Source: Anaerolineaceae bacterium
GTDB lineage: Bacteria > Chloroflexota > Anaerolineae > JAAYZQ01
Direction of reading: 5' to 3'
Assembly (NCBI GenBank): GCA_012514775.1
Contig: JAAYZQ010000220.1
Location: 1 to 40,952, forward strand
DNA: 40,952 nucleotides
The notes beneath the pieces were generated by a model. That model searched no databases. It was not told the DNA's origin and worked only from the letters and a program-made list of their open reading frames with translations. Numbering within the stretch: position 1 is the stretch's first letter; each line of letters starts with the position of its first letter. Positions 7,766 through 18,119 of the stretch are shown here, piece after piece. A program made the translations under genes and the position numbers.

Positions 7766-9211
7766 ATGAGCGAGACAACGCTATCCGGTTATGCGATTTA
7801 TCCCCGTTCCGTGGTGGAGCAGGTGGGCACAACCTATCGCATCGGCCGCGGACCTGAAGGGCGGGTCCTGTTGCTCACCGGCGACGTGGGCGGGTTCGAA
7901 GGCTACCAACTGGGCGACGTGTTCATCGGGCCCCTCTCGGTGGCCAACGCTGCCCTATTGCGCCGGCGCCTGCCCTGGCTCCACCCGCAGCCCCTGGGCC
8001 TGAAGCGCTCGCTGGGCAGCGGCGACCGCCTGGGTCTCGCCACGCCCGGACACCTGCGCGCCGTGCGCCAGGCCAACAGCTCGGGGCTCCCTGCCGTGGC
8101 CCCCATTCCGGCCCAGCAGTCGATGCGCGAGAACGCCCGCACCGGCCGCAGCGCGCAGCAGGTGATGGACGACACCATGTGGGGCATCTTCCAGGAGGGC
8201 TGGCGCGAGCCGTGGGGCGCCGACGCCGATCACCTGAAGACCACGGACGACGTCGAGTTGTGCGTCGCCGCCGGCTACACGTTCTATACCGTCGACCCCG
8301 GCGACCACGTGGACAACGAGGGCCACACCGCCTCGCTGCAACGGCTCCGCAAGCTGGCGGCTGCCCTGCCCTGGCAGGCCCTGGACGATACGTTGGAGGG
8401 CCTCAAGGGGCGCTACCTGGGCCGGAGCTTTAACGCGAACGGCCTGGCCCTCGAGTTCGACGAGACGTCGCTGCTGCGAGCGGCCGCCAAGTACGGCGGC
8501 GCCGTTGCCCACACGGCGCGGATGTTCCGGCATCTGGCGGCTGCCATGGGCAGCCGCCCCTTCGAGCTGGAGGTGTCGGTCGACGAGACCGAGACGCCCA
8601 CCTCGCCCCTGGAGCACTTTTACGTGGCCAGCGAGCTGCGGCGCCTGGAGGTCGAGTGGGTGAGCCTCGCGCCCCGCTACCCGGGCGCCTTTGAGAAGGG
8701 TGTGGATTATATCGGGGACCTGGAGGCCCTGGACCGGGAGCTGGCCCACCACGCGGCCATCGCCCGCACCCTGGGCCCCTACAAGCTGAGCATCCATTCC
8801 GGCTCGGACAAGTTCAGCGTCTATGCCCTCTTTACCCGGCACGCCGGCGAGCTGGTGCACCTGAAGACCGCCGGCACGAGCTACCTGGAGGCGTTGCGGG
8901 CCATCGCCGGGGTGGATCCGGCCTTGTTCCGCCAGATCCTGGCCCTGGGCCTGGAGCGCTACGGCTCCGACCGGGCCACCTATCACGTTTCGGCCGAGGC
9001 GTCGCGCGTGCCGCGGCCGGACGAGCTGGCCGACGACGAGCTGGCGGGCGTGCTGGACACCTTTGACGGGCGCGAGGTGCTGCACGTGACCTTTGGCTCG
9101 GCTCTGGACGAATACGGCCAGCGGCTGATGCGGGCCCTGGATTCTCACGAAGAGGAGTATTACGCCGCGCTGGAGACGCACTTTTTGCGGCACCTGGCGG
9201 CGTTTAAATAA
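7766..9211 (+). CDS. uxaE: Tagaturonate/fructuronate epimerase
   Basis: A 481-residue protein that I recognise as the UxaE family (tagaturonate epimerase, PF16257), first described in T. maritima for converting D-tagaturonate to D-fructuronate so that galacturonate can join the glucuronate route. Recognisable stretches are LKRSLGSGDRLGLATPGHL, PIPAQQSMRENARTGRSAQQVMDDTMWG, FQEGWREPWGADADHLK and KLSIHSGSDKFSVY. The ATG at 7766 follows AAAAGGAG (7753-7760) by 5 nt; upstream residues from 7727 overlap uxaC and are not needed. Position directly after uxaC and before the fructuronate reductase matches the order of reactions. Confidence 0.87.
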   Translation: MSETTLSGYAIYPRSVVEQVGTTYRIGRGPEGRVLLLTGDVGGFEGYQLGDVFIGPLSVANAALLRRRLPWLHPQPLGLKRSLGSGDRLGLATPGHLRAVRQANSSGLPAVAPIPAQQSMRENARTGRSAQQVMDDTMWGIFQEGWREPWGADADHLKTTDDVELCVAAGYTFYTVDPGDHVDNEGHTASLQRLRKLAAALPWQALDDTLEGLKGRYLGRSFNANGLALEFDETSLLRAAAKYGGAVAHTARMFRHLAAAMGSRPFELEVSVDETETPTSPLEHFYVASELRRLEVEWVSLAPRYPGAFEKGVDYIGDLEALDRELAHHAAIARTLGPYKLSIHSGSDKFSVYALFTRHAGELVHLKTAGTSYLEALRAIAGVDPALFRQILALGLERYGSDRATYHVSAEASRVPRPDELADDELAGVLDTFDGREVLHVTFGSALDEYGQRLMRALDSHEEEYYAALETHFLRHLAAFK

Positions 9212-9233
9212 GAGTGCCTGTGAGGAGGCTTAT

Positions 9234-10079
9234 ATGATCGAGAACTATAACCTGGATGGCGTCAGGGAGTGGTACGACTTTTCGGGGCGCAACATCGTCA
9301 TCACCGGCGGGGCCGGCATCCTGGGCGGCGAGATGGCCTGCATGCTCGTAGGCTGCGGCGCCAACGTCGCCATCATGGATCGCGACCCCTCCCTCGCCGA
9401 CCGGTTCATGGACCGGCTGGGCTGCGGCCCGGGCTGTGCCATCGTCGTCTATGGCGACGTACTGCAGCGCGACATACTCAAGGAGACCGAGGCGCAGATC
9501 CGGGCCGAGTTTGGCCCCGTGGACACGTTGATCAATGCCGCCGGCGGCAACAGCCCCCGGGCCACCACCAGCGACGAGCTGTCCTTTTTCGATATCCCGC
9601 CTGATGCGGTGCGCTTTGTCTTTGACCTGAACATCCTGGGCACCATCCTGCCCAGCCAGATCTTTGGCCAGACCATGGCCGAGCAGGGCCGGGGCGTCAT
9701 CCTGAACGTCTCGTCCATGAACGCCTTGCGGCCCCTGACGCGCATCCCGGCCTATTCCGCCGCCAAGGCGGGCGTCAGCAATTTCACCCAGTGGCTGGCG
9801 GTGCACATGGCCCAGGAGTACTCGCCCGACATCCGGGTGAACGCCCTGGCCCCCGGCTTTTTTATCACCGACCAGAACCGGTTCCTGCTGACCGATCGGG
9901 AGACCGGCGAGCTGACGGCGCGGGGCAAGACGATCATCGATCACACGCCCATGGGCCGCTTTGGCGCGCCGGCGGACCTGCTGGGCACCATGCTCTGGCT
10001 GCTGTCGCCCGCCTCGGCCTTTGTGACGGGCATCGTCGTGCCCGTCGACGGCGGATTCAGCGCCTTTGGCGGCGTGTGA
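9234..10079 (+). CDS. SDR-type D-fructuronate reductase / D-mannonate oxidoreductase
   Basis: A 281-residue short-chain dehydrogenase resembling the B. subtilis YjmF type of D-mannonate oxidoreductase rather than the long-chain UxuB of E. coli. The cofactor loop is TGGAGILGGE (24-33), followed by NAAGGNSPRATT. Catalytic residues are S160 or S161, Y174 and K178 (NVSSMN...PAYSAAK). Strong ribosome site GAGGAGG at 9222-9228. It should reduce D-fructuronate, the product of UxaE and UxaC, to D-mannonate. Related SDRs in other organisms act on similar 2- or 5-keto acids, so the exact substrate is inferred from the neighbours. Confidence 0.78.
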   Translation: MIENYNLDGVREWYDFSGRNIVITGGAGILGGEMACMLVGCGANVAIMDRDPSLADRFMDRLGCGPGCAIVVYGDVLQRDILKETEAQIRAEFGPVDTLINAAGGNSPRATTSDELSFFDIPPDAVRFVFDLNILGTILPSQIFGQTMAEQGRGVILNVSSMNALRPLTRIPAYSAAKAGVSNFTQWLAVHMAQEYSPDIRVNALAPGFFITDQNRFLLTDRETGELTARGKTIIDHTPMGRFGAPADLLGTMLWLLSPASAFVTGIVVPVDGGFSAFGGV

Positions 10080-10140
10080 GAAGCTTCCCTTTCGCCCCGA
10101 TGAGAGAGGTATGGGCGTGAGGGTTTAGAAAGGCAAGAGA

Positions 10141-11409
10141 ATGGTAGCAGGCAAGGGAAGCACGAATGGTTTTCTATCCCAGGACGACGTGCGGGCCATC
10201 GTCCACGAGGCCCTCGCGGGCGCCGGCCTGGCCGGGCCTGGCCTGGCCCGCAAGCGCGTTCTGGTCATCATACCCGACGGCACGCGCACCGCGCCCATCC
10301 CCCTCTTTTTCCGCCTGATCCACGAAGCGTTGGCCGGGCGCGTGGCCGCCCTCGATTTCCTGGTCGCCCTGGGCACACACCAGCCCATGAGCGACGATGC
10401 GCTCCTCCGCCTGGTGGGCCTCAGCGCGGCCGAGCGCGAGGGCACCTATGGAGACGTGGGCCTCTTTAACCACCGCTGGGACCTGCCCGGCACCCTCGTC
10501 TCCCTGGGCACCATCCCTGCCGGCGAGATCGAGGCGCTGTCGCGGGGGATGCTGGTACAAGAAGTGCCGGTGACGGTCAACGGCATGATCCTGGACTATG
10601 ACCAGTTGATCGTCTGCGGGCCGGTCTTTCCCCACGAGGTGGTGGGCTTTTCCGGGGGCAACAAGTACTTTTTCCCCGGAATCAGCGGGCCGGAGATGAT
10701 CAACCTGACCCATTGGCTGGGGGCGCTCATCACCAGCTACGAGATCATTGGCACCCGGGACACGCCCGTGCGGGCCGTCATCGACCGTGCGGCGAGCTTT
10801 ATCCCGGTGCCCCGGCTCTGCCTGGCGCCCGTGGTGACCTATTACGGGCTGGCCGGCCTCTATGCCGGCACGCCCGAGGAGGCCTGGGCCGCGGCGGCGG
10901 ACCTTTCGTCGCAGGTGCACATCGTCTACCGCGACGCCCCCGTGCAGCGCGTGCTGTCCGTCATGCCCGAGATGTACGACGACCTGTGGACGGCGGCCAA
11001 GGGCATGTACAAGATGGAGCCGGCCATCGCCGACGGCGGCGAGGTGGTCATCTTTGCCCCGCACCTGACCGAGATCTCGTACACCCACGGCAAGGTCATC
11101 GACGAGGTGGGCTACCACGTGCGCGACTATTTCGTCAAGCAATGGGATCGCTTCAAGGACTATCCGTGGGGCGTGCTGGCCCACTCCACCCACCTGCGCG
11201 GCGGCGGCACCTACGACGCCGAGACGCGGATCGAGCGCCCGCGCATCCAGGTCACGCTGGCCACGGGTATCCCCCGCGAGCGGTGCGAGAAGGTCAACCT
11301 CGGCTACCTGGCGCCCTGCGACGTGGACGTGAGCCAGTGGCAGGGCCGCGAGGAGGAGGGGGTGCTGGTGGTGCCCAAGGCGGGGGAGATGCTCTACCGG
11401 GTGAGGTGA
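10141..11409 (+). CDS. LarA-family nickel-pincer-nucleotide racemase/epimerase
   Basis: A 422-residue homologue of lactate racemase LarA. The key residues of L. plantarum LarA can be placed by motif and spacing. H80 in ALGTH corresponds to H108 and H165 in FPHEVVGF to H174. K175 in SGGNK, 10 residues later, corresponds to K184, which holds the nickel-pincer cofactor. H191 in NLTHW, 16 residues further, corresponds to the Ni ligand H200. The N-terminal PDGTRT loop is also typical. The family racemises or epimerises 2-hydroxy acids, including a described D-gluconate 2-epimerase. Lying between a mannonate-forming SDR and 6-phosphogluconate dehydrogenase, the natural guess is D-mannonate to D-gluconate. 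The larBCE cofactor genes are not in the window. Confidence 0.88.
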   Translation: MVAGKGSTNGFLSQDDVRAIVHEALAGAGLAGPGLARKRVLVIIPDGTRTAPIPLFFRLIHEALAGRVAALDFLVALGTHQPMSDDALLRLVGLSAAEREGTYGDVGLFNHRWDLPGTLVSLGTIPAGEIEALSRGMLVQEVPVTVNGMILDYDQLIVCGPVFPHEVVGFSGGNKYFFPGISGPEMINLTHWLGALITSYEIIGTRDTPVRAVIDRAASFIPVPRLCLAPVVTYYGLAGLYAGTPEEAWAAAADLSSQVHIVYRDAPVQRVLSVMPEMYDDLWTAAKGMYKMEPAIADGGEVVIFAPHLTEISYTHGKVIDEVGYHVRDYFVKQWDRFKDYPWGVLAHSTHLRGGGTYDAETRIERPRIQVTLATGIPRERCEKVNLGYLAPCDVDVSQWQGREEEGVLVVPKAGEMLYRVR

Positions 11410-11513
11410 CCCCTCCCGCCGGCCCCCTTCGCTGCAAAGTGGGGAGGGGGAGGTGAGTTGACCCCTCCCCCCGGCCCCCTCCCCTGAACGGAGGGAAGGG
11501 GGAGAAGAGTGAG
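11408..11513. repeat. Two tandem GC-rich repeat units between the LarA gene and gnd
   Basis: Two units of about 52 bp start with GACCCCTCCC (11408 and 11460) followed by CCGGCCCCCT and a G-rich return arm, so each can fold as a hairpin. The first unit overlaps the stop codon of the LarA gene. Same style as the repeats at 1437-1476 and 2887-2950. Confidence 0.65.
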
Positions 11514-11527
11514 AGAAGGAGAGTGAA

Positions 11528-13006
11528 ATGGCAAAGGCGGATATCGGCCTGATCGGCCTGGCCGTGATGGGCGAGAACCTGATTCTGAACATGGAGAGCA
11601 AGGGCTTTACCGTCGCTTGCTATAACCGCACGACGAGCAAGGTGACCGACTTTGTCGAGGGGCGGGCGAAGGGCAAGAACGTCATCGGCACCTACAGCGT
11701 CGAGGAGTTGTGCGATAGCCTGGCCCTGCCGCGCAAGGTGATGCTCATGATCAAGGCCGGCAAAGCGGTGGACGACATGATCGAGCAGTTGCTGCCCCAC
11801 CTGGAAAAAGGCGACATCATCATCGACGGCGGCAACAGCTTTTTCGGCGACACCATCCGCCGCACCTACTACCTGGAGGACAAGGGACTGCTCTTTATCG
11901 GTACCGGGGTCTCGGGCGGCGAAGAGGGGGCGCTCCACGGCCCGAGCATCATGCCCGGGGGTAGCCCCGAAGCCTGGCCCCACGTGAAGCCCATCTTCCA
12001 GGCCATTGCCGCGAAGGTGGAAGGCGGCACCCCCTGCTGCGATTGGGTGGGCCGCGACGGCGCCGGCCACTATGTGAAGATGGTGCACAACGGCATCGAG
12101 TATGCCGACATGCAGATGATCTCCGAGGCCTACTCTATCATGGAGCAGGTGCTGGGCATGTCGCCGGCCGAGATGCAAGAGGTGTTCCGCGAGTGGAACC
12201 GGGGCGAGCTAAACAGCTACCTCGTCGAGATCACGGCCGACATCCTGGGCACGGTGGACCCGGAGACGGGCAAGCCCATGGTGGACGTCATCCTCGACAC
12301 GGCGGGCCAGAAGGGGACGGGCAAGTGGACGAGCCAGAGCGCCCTCGACATGGGCACGCCAGCGCCGACCATCGCCGAGACCGTCTTTGCCCGGGCCATG
12401 TCGGCCATCAAGGCCGAGCGGGTGGCCGCCAGCGGCGTGCTGCGCGGCCCGGGACCCCTGGTCGCGCCCGGCGGGGCAGGTGAGAACGCCGCGGATCGTC
12501 GTGGCCTGGTTGAAAAGATCCGCCTGGCGTTGTATGCCAGCAAGATCTGCTCCTACGCCCAGGGCTTCCAGCTCCTGGCCATGGCAGCCAGCGAGTACAA
12601 CTGGCAGCTCGACCTGGGGGGAATCGCCCTCATGTGGCGCGAGGGATGCATCATTCGCGCCCAGTTCCTGGAGCGCATCAAAGAGGCCTATGACCGGCAG
12701 CCCGACCTGGCGAACCTGCTCCTGGCGCCCTACTTCCAGGAGGCGGTGGACCGCAGCCAGCGCGGCTGGCGGGAAGTGGTCGCCATGGCCGTCACCCACG
12801 GGCTGCCTGTGCCGGCCTATGCCAGTGCCCTGGCCTACTATGACGGCTATCGCAGTGCCCGCCTGCCGGCGAACATGCTCCAGGCGCAGCGCGACTACTT
12901 TGGGGCCCACACCTACGAGCGCGTCGACCGGCCGCGTGGCGAGTTCTTTCACACCAACTGGACGGGTGAGGGCGGCACAACGGTATCGGGGACGTACACG
13001 GCATAA
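11528..13006 (+). CDS. gnd: 6-phosphogluconate dehydrogenase, decarboxylating
   Basis: A 492-residue full-length long-form Gnd. The N-terminal [16 protein letters not shown] cofactor loop is followed by YNRTTSKV, with the N-R-T pattern that favours NADP. The substrate-site motifs are [40 protein letters not shown] (catalytic lysine and glutamate), GQKGTGKWT and the C-terminal [16 protein letters not shown]. It oxidises 6-phosphogluconate to ribulose 5-phosphate and CO2 with NADPH formation. AAGGAG lies upstream of the ATG. Its place at the end of the uronate genes suggests that carbon leaves the pathway through gluconate and the pentose phosphate route. No gluconate kinase is encoded in the window to make its substrate. 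Confidence 0.95.
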   Translation: MAKADIGLIGLAVMGENLILNMESKGFTVACYNRTTSKVTDFVEGRAKGKNVIGTYSVEELCDSLALPRKVMLMIKAGKAVDDMIEQLLPHLEKGDIIIDGGNSFFGDTIRRTYYLEDKGLLFIGTGVSGGEEGALHGPSIMPGGSPEAWPHVKPIFQAIAAKVEGGTPCCDWVGRDGAGHYVKMVHNGIEYADMQMISEAYSIMEQVLGMSPAEMQEVFREWNRGELNSYLVEITADILGTVDPETGKPMVDVILDTAGQKGTGKWTSQSALDMGTPAPTIAETVFARAMSAIKAERVAASGVLRGPGPLVAPGGAGENAADRRGLVEKIRLALYASKICSYAQGFQLLAMAASEYNWQLDLGGIALMWREGCIIRAQFLERIKEAYDRQPDLANLLLAPYFQEAVDRSQRGWREVVAMAVTHGLPVPAYASALAYYDGYRSARLPANMLQAQRDYFGAHTYERVDRPRGEFFHTNWTGEGGTTVSGTYTA

Positions 13007-13008
13007 AT

Positions 13009-13020
13009 CGAGAGATCTCG
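13009..13020. repeat. 12-bp perfect palindrome CGAGAGATCTCG
   Basis: It starts 3 nt after the gnd stop codon (13004-13006) and lies 88 nt before the malic enzyme start. Self-complementary with no T-run after it. It could be an operator or chance. Confidence 0.4.
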
Positions 13021-13038
13021 TCCTCCGACGCGACGTGA

Positions 13039-14775
<1,737 letters not shown>

Positions 14776-14776
14776 G

Positions 14777-17700
14777 TCACGCCGGCAGCCAGACGCGGAC
14801 CTCGGTGCCCTCGCCTTCCTGCGACTGCACCTCGATCCGTCCGCCGTGGTTGGCGACGATGTTGTGACAGATAAATAGCCCCAGGCCCAGGCCCTCGGTC
14901 TTGGTGCTGCGGAAGGGCTCGAAGAGGTGTTCCATGTCGTCGGCCGGGATGCCCATGCCCGTGTCGGCCAGGCGAACCCACGCGCCGCGGGGCTGTTCGC
15001 TGCCCTCGACGCTGACCCGCAGCGTACCGCCCAGGGGCATGGCATCAAGGGCGTTGAGGACGAGGTTCAGGAGGACCTGCTGGATGCCGTCGCTCATGAG
15101 CTGGACGGCCGGCAGGTCCTCATCCAGTTCCCGGATGACCGTCACGCCCTTGAGCTCGCTGCTCTTCTGGGTCAGGAGCAGGACCTTGTCGATGGCTTCT
15201 TTTAGATCGCCCGGCTCGCGCACTTCCTGGCGCCACTGGCGGCCCATGGCCCGCAACTGCCCCACCACGCGGGCCGCGCGCGCAAGGGCCTCGGAGACGA
15301 CCACCAGGTAGTGGCTGGGATCCAGGCCGGCCTCCAGGTCTTCGCGGGCCAGGTCCACGCAGCCGATGGCCGATTGGAGGGGGTTGTTGATCTCGTGGGC
15401 CAGCGAGGCTGCCATCCGGCCGGCGGTGCTCAGCCTCTCGGCGTGGACGAGGGCGGCGAGGGCCTCCTTTTGCGCCGTGATGTCGGCCATCAGGCCCGCG
15501 ACGCGCCTGGGCATACCCGGCACGCTTTCCACCGGGAAGGCGCGGCCGCGCAGCCAGCGGACGGCGCCACTCCGCTCGAAAAGGCGAAACTCTTCCACCT
15601 CGCTTCTGCCCGCCCACAGGGCCACGACCTTCTCGCGGTCGTCCGGATGGACGTCTTCCAACGCCATGTCCGGCTGTGGGTACACCTCGGCTGGCGTGCG
15701 GCCCAGCAGCTTCTCGTAGGTTGGGCTCAGATAGAGCAGCCGGCCCTCCTCGGGCTCGGCCAGCATGAAAACCTCTTCGATGTTCTCGGCCAGTTGGCGA
15801 AAGCGCAACTCGCTCTCGCGCAGCTCCGCTTCGCTCTGCCGGCGCGCGGCGATCTCGGCCTGGAGGGCCTGGTTGGCGGCGACCAGATCGGCCGTGCGCT
15901 CCTCGACGCGTTTCTCCAGCACCTCCCGCGCGCGGCGTAGCTCGGTGATGTCGGTAAACGTGACGATGGCGCCCAGGATGTTTCCCCCCGGGCCGCGCAC
16001 CGGAGCAGCGCTCACCGAGGCCCAGGTGGGCGGCCCTTTCCACCCGATCGGCAGGTCCATCGCCATGGCGACGCACGTTACCGTCTCGCCGACCAAGGCG
16101 CGCATGACGGGCAGATCCTCCAGGGCAAAGTAGCGGCCGTCCTCGTCCCGGGGCCTGGTTTGGGCCGATCGCTCGGCCAGGGAGGCGATTGGCTTGCCGG
16201 GGACGTAGCCAAACATAGCGTCGGCCGCCGCGTTGGTGCGCAAGATCTGGGCCTCGGGCCCGTAAAAGGCGATGCTGTCGGCGATGGAGCCAAGCATGGT
16301 GTCCACCAGCGCGGCTTGCTCCTCGATCCGCTGCCGGGCCCGTATCCTCTCGGTCACGTCGGCCGCGCTCAGGATGACATGCCAATCGTCGTGGGGCAAG
16401 AGCACGGCGCTGACGTTGGCCCAGAGCAGCTTGCCGTCATCCTTCAGCACGCCGACCTCGACGTCGTGCACTGTTCGTTGCTCCTCGAAGGCACGCGTGC
16501 TCGGGAATTCGGCGGCGGACATGGGGCTGCCGTCGGGACGCAGATAGGTGTGACGCGCATGGCTGCCCTGTTCCAGCTCTCCGACGGATAGATCCAGGAT
16601 GCCGGCCATAGCCGGGTTGCTGTAGCCAACCCGCCTCTCGGCATCTAGGATAGAGATGCCGACGGGCATGCTCTCGAGCAGGGCCTGCAACCTGGCCTCG
16701 CTGCCGCGCAGGATATCTTCGGCCCGTTTGCGCTCGGTGATGTCGTGGCCATAGATGTTCACGTAGGCCTCACCTGCCGGCCCCGACAGGGCGACGAGGG
16801 TCATCCAGAAGGTGCGGCCCTCCGCGTTGTCGATCTGGGCCCGGAGCACTCCATCGGGGCGGGGAGCGTGTTGCCCCAACTGGGCGGCCTGCGAAACGAG
16901 GCTGTCGAGAGGTTCAGGCAGCCCATCGCCCTCCGGCCAGCCCAGGGACCTCAGCAACCTGCGCCCCGGCTCGTTGGCGTACAACAGCCGTCCATCCGGG
17001 GCGGCGCGCAGCACCGGATCGGGGTTCTCACCCGGGAACTGGGCCAGGCGCCGCACGACTTCCTGCGCTTGCCGCTCCTCCGTCACGTCGCGCCAGGCAA
17101 CGATCGCGCCGGTGATCTCGCCCTTCGCGTTGCGGATCGGACCGGCGTTGCAGGACAGGCGGATTCGTCCTCCATAACCCGTCTCTTGCCAGATCTCTCG
17201 CCCTTCGACGACCTCGCCGTGGCGGACGGCGCGCACCAGCGGCGCGTCTTCGATAGCGATGGGCGTCACGCCGTCCGGCTCGTACCCTTTCCACTCTTCC
17301 AGCACCTCCCTGACACTCCTGCCGGCGTGGGGGCCCAGGATGTCCTGGCCGTGGCTGCTCACCCTCGTGAGCGTCATGTCCTGCCCCAGGGCAATGGAAA
17401 TGCCTTCTGGCACATATTTCATGAGCGCATCCAGGATGTCCCGGGCCTCTTTGGCCTCGGCCAGGGCCCCTTGCAGCGCCCTTTCGCCCCTTTTCTGTTC
17501 CGACACGTCGCGGATGAGCCAACACAGGTCCGGCTGCTCTCCCGGCAACGGGCGGAGTGCGGCCACCGCGACGGCAGCATCCACCAGTCCGTCCTCGTTG
17601 CCCCTCCCCTCCGCTTCGCCCTGCGACGTCAGCAAGCGCATTTCCCATCGCCTGGCCACCCCGGGCTCTGCCGATTCCAGGGCGGTCAGATGCTGTTCCA

Positions 17701-17881
17701 TGTCCGGCCTGTCGGACGGGGGCGCGTGCTGCCAGATCGGGCGGCCCAACAATGCCTCACAAGGCACGCGCAGCAAGGAGGATGCGGCCTGATTGGCCTC
17801 CAGCACCACTCCCTGGCAATCGGTCCTCAGGCAGGCGTCAAGAGCAAGGTCGAACAGCTCAAACTGCTCTTGATTGGGCAT
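14777..17881 (-). CDS. Soluble multi-PAS sensor histidine kinase
   Basis: A 1034-residue kinase with about six PAS/PAC modules, linked by DVTEE/DITER/DVTERI/DITEL/DITAQ-type PAC ends: roughly 5-120, 140-265, 275-385, 395-515, 525-655 and 705-815. A helical linker (EKRVEERTADLVAANQAL) precedes the last PAS. The transmitter has H829 in LAHEINNPLQ, N-box NLVLNALDAM (N939), G1 DTGMG (near 973) and G2 GLGLGL (near 997). No signal peptide or membrane helix is visible, so it senses something inside the cell. I take the ATG at 17881 because the only good promoter (17924-17952) lies downstream of the longer reading's start at 18037. No response regulator is next to it, and the signal is unknown. Its convergent neighbour malic enzyme ends 1 nt away. 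Confidence 0.9.
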   Translation of the reverse strand: MPNQEQFELFDLALDACLRTDCQGVVLEANQAASSLLRVPCEALLGRPIWQHAPPSDRPDMEQHLTALESAEPGVARRWEMRLLTSQGEAEGRGNEDGLVDAAVAVAALRPLPGEQPDLCWLIRDVSEQKRGERALQGALAEAKEARDILDALMKYVPEGISIALGQDMTLTRVSSHGQDILGPHAGRSVREVLEEWKGYEPDGVTPIAIEDAPLVRAVRHGEVVEGREIWQETGYGGRIRLSCNAGPIRNAKGEITGAIVAWRDVTEERQAQEVVRRLAQFPGENPDPVLRAAPDGRLLYANEPGRRLLRSLGWPEGDGLPEPLDSLVSQAAQLGQHAPRPDGVLRAQIDNAEGRTFWMTLVALSGPAGEAYVNIYGHDITERKRAEDILRGSEARLQALLESMPVGISILDAERRVGYSNPAMAGILDLSVGELEQGSHARHTYLRPDGSPMSAAEFPSTRAFEEQRTVHDVEVGVLKDDGKLLWANVSAVLLPHDDWHVILSAADVTERIRARQRIEEQAALVDTMLGSIADSIAFYGPEAQILRTNAAADAMFGYVPGKPIASLAERSAQTRPRDEDGRYFALEDLPVMRALVGETVTCVAMAMDLPIGWKGPPTWASVSAAPVRGPGGNILGAIVTFTDITELRRAREVLEKRVEERTADLVAANQALQAEIAARRQSEAELRESELRFRQLAENIEEVFMLAEPEEGRLLYLSPTYEKLLGRTPAEVYPQPDMALEDVHPDDREKVVALWAGRSEVEEFRLFERSGAVRWLRGRAFPVESVPGMPRRVAGLMADITAQKEALAALVHAERLSTAGRMAASLAHEINNPLQSAIGCVDLAREDLEAGLDPSHYLVVVSEALARAARVVGQLRAMGRQWRQEVREPGDLKEAIDKVLLLTQKSSELKGVTVIRELDEDLPAVQLMSDGIQQVLLNLVLNALDAMPLGGTLRVSVEGSEQPRGAWVRLADTGMGIPADDMEHLFEPFRSTKTEGLGLGLFICHNIVANHGGRIEVQSQEGEGTEVRVWLPA

Positions 17882-17923
17882 TGGTTTTTGCCTGTCTCCT
17901 ACATCTAGCTCAAATCTATGACC

Positions 17924-17952
17924 ATTGTAGCATGGTTGGCCTGTTTCGGCAA
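17924..17952 (-). promoter_or_regulatory. Promoter of the PAS histidine kinase
   Basis: On the - strand TTGCCG (17947-17952), 17-nt spacer, TACAAT (17924-17929). The predicted transcript start near 17917 leaves a leader of about 36 nt containing AGGAG, and fits the ATG at 17881. Confidence 0.55.
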
Positions 17953-18016
17953 CGGCCTCCCTTCTTCGCACGGCGCGGGAGGTCTGCATGGTGGCCAACC
18001 ATAGCCCGACACGCGC

Positions 18017-18043
18017 GGTGGAGGGGAGTGACTCCACTCCACC
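18017..18043. repeat. Near-perfect inverted repeat between the VOC-like gene and the kinase
   Basis: Two 13-nt arms (GGTGGAGGGGAGT / ACTCCACTCCACC) with one mismatch and a 1-nt centre, so a folded stem would use about 11 pairs. It lies 77 nt after the stop of the upstream - strand gene. It may act as a transcript end, though no T-run follows. The rest of 17882-18119 holds only the kinase promoter. Confidence 0.5.
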
Positions 18044-18119
18044 GAGCTGCGGGCTCCTATGCTGTTTGTGTGTCCTGGGAAGCGTCTGCGATGATGCGGG
18101 TGGCCGCCGTGGCCGCGTA

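Noticed and set aside
10141..11409. Naming the LarA homologue lactate racemase (larA)
   Set aside because: The family has several substrates; context points to a sugar acid, so only the family name is given.
15120..16385. Second - strand frame of 421 codons inside the histidine kinase gene
   Set aside because: Out-of-frame overlap with the PAS and transmitter domains; arginine/glycine-rich with no motifs.
17881..18037. N-terminal extension of the PAS kinase
   Set aside because: A good promoter (17924-17952) lies inside it, and the extra residues resemble no domain.
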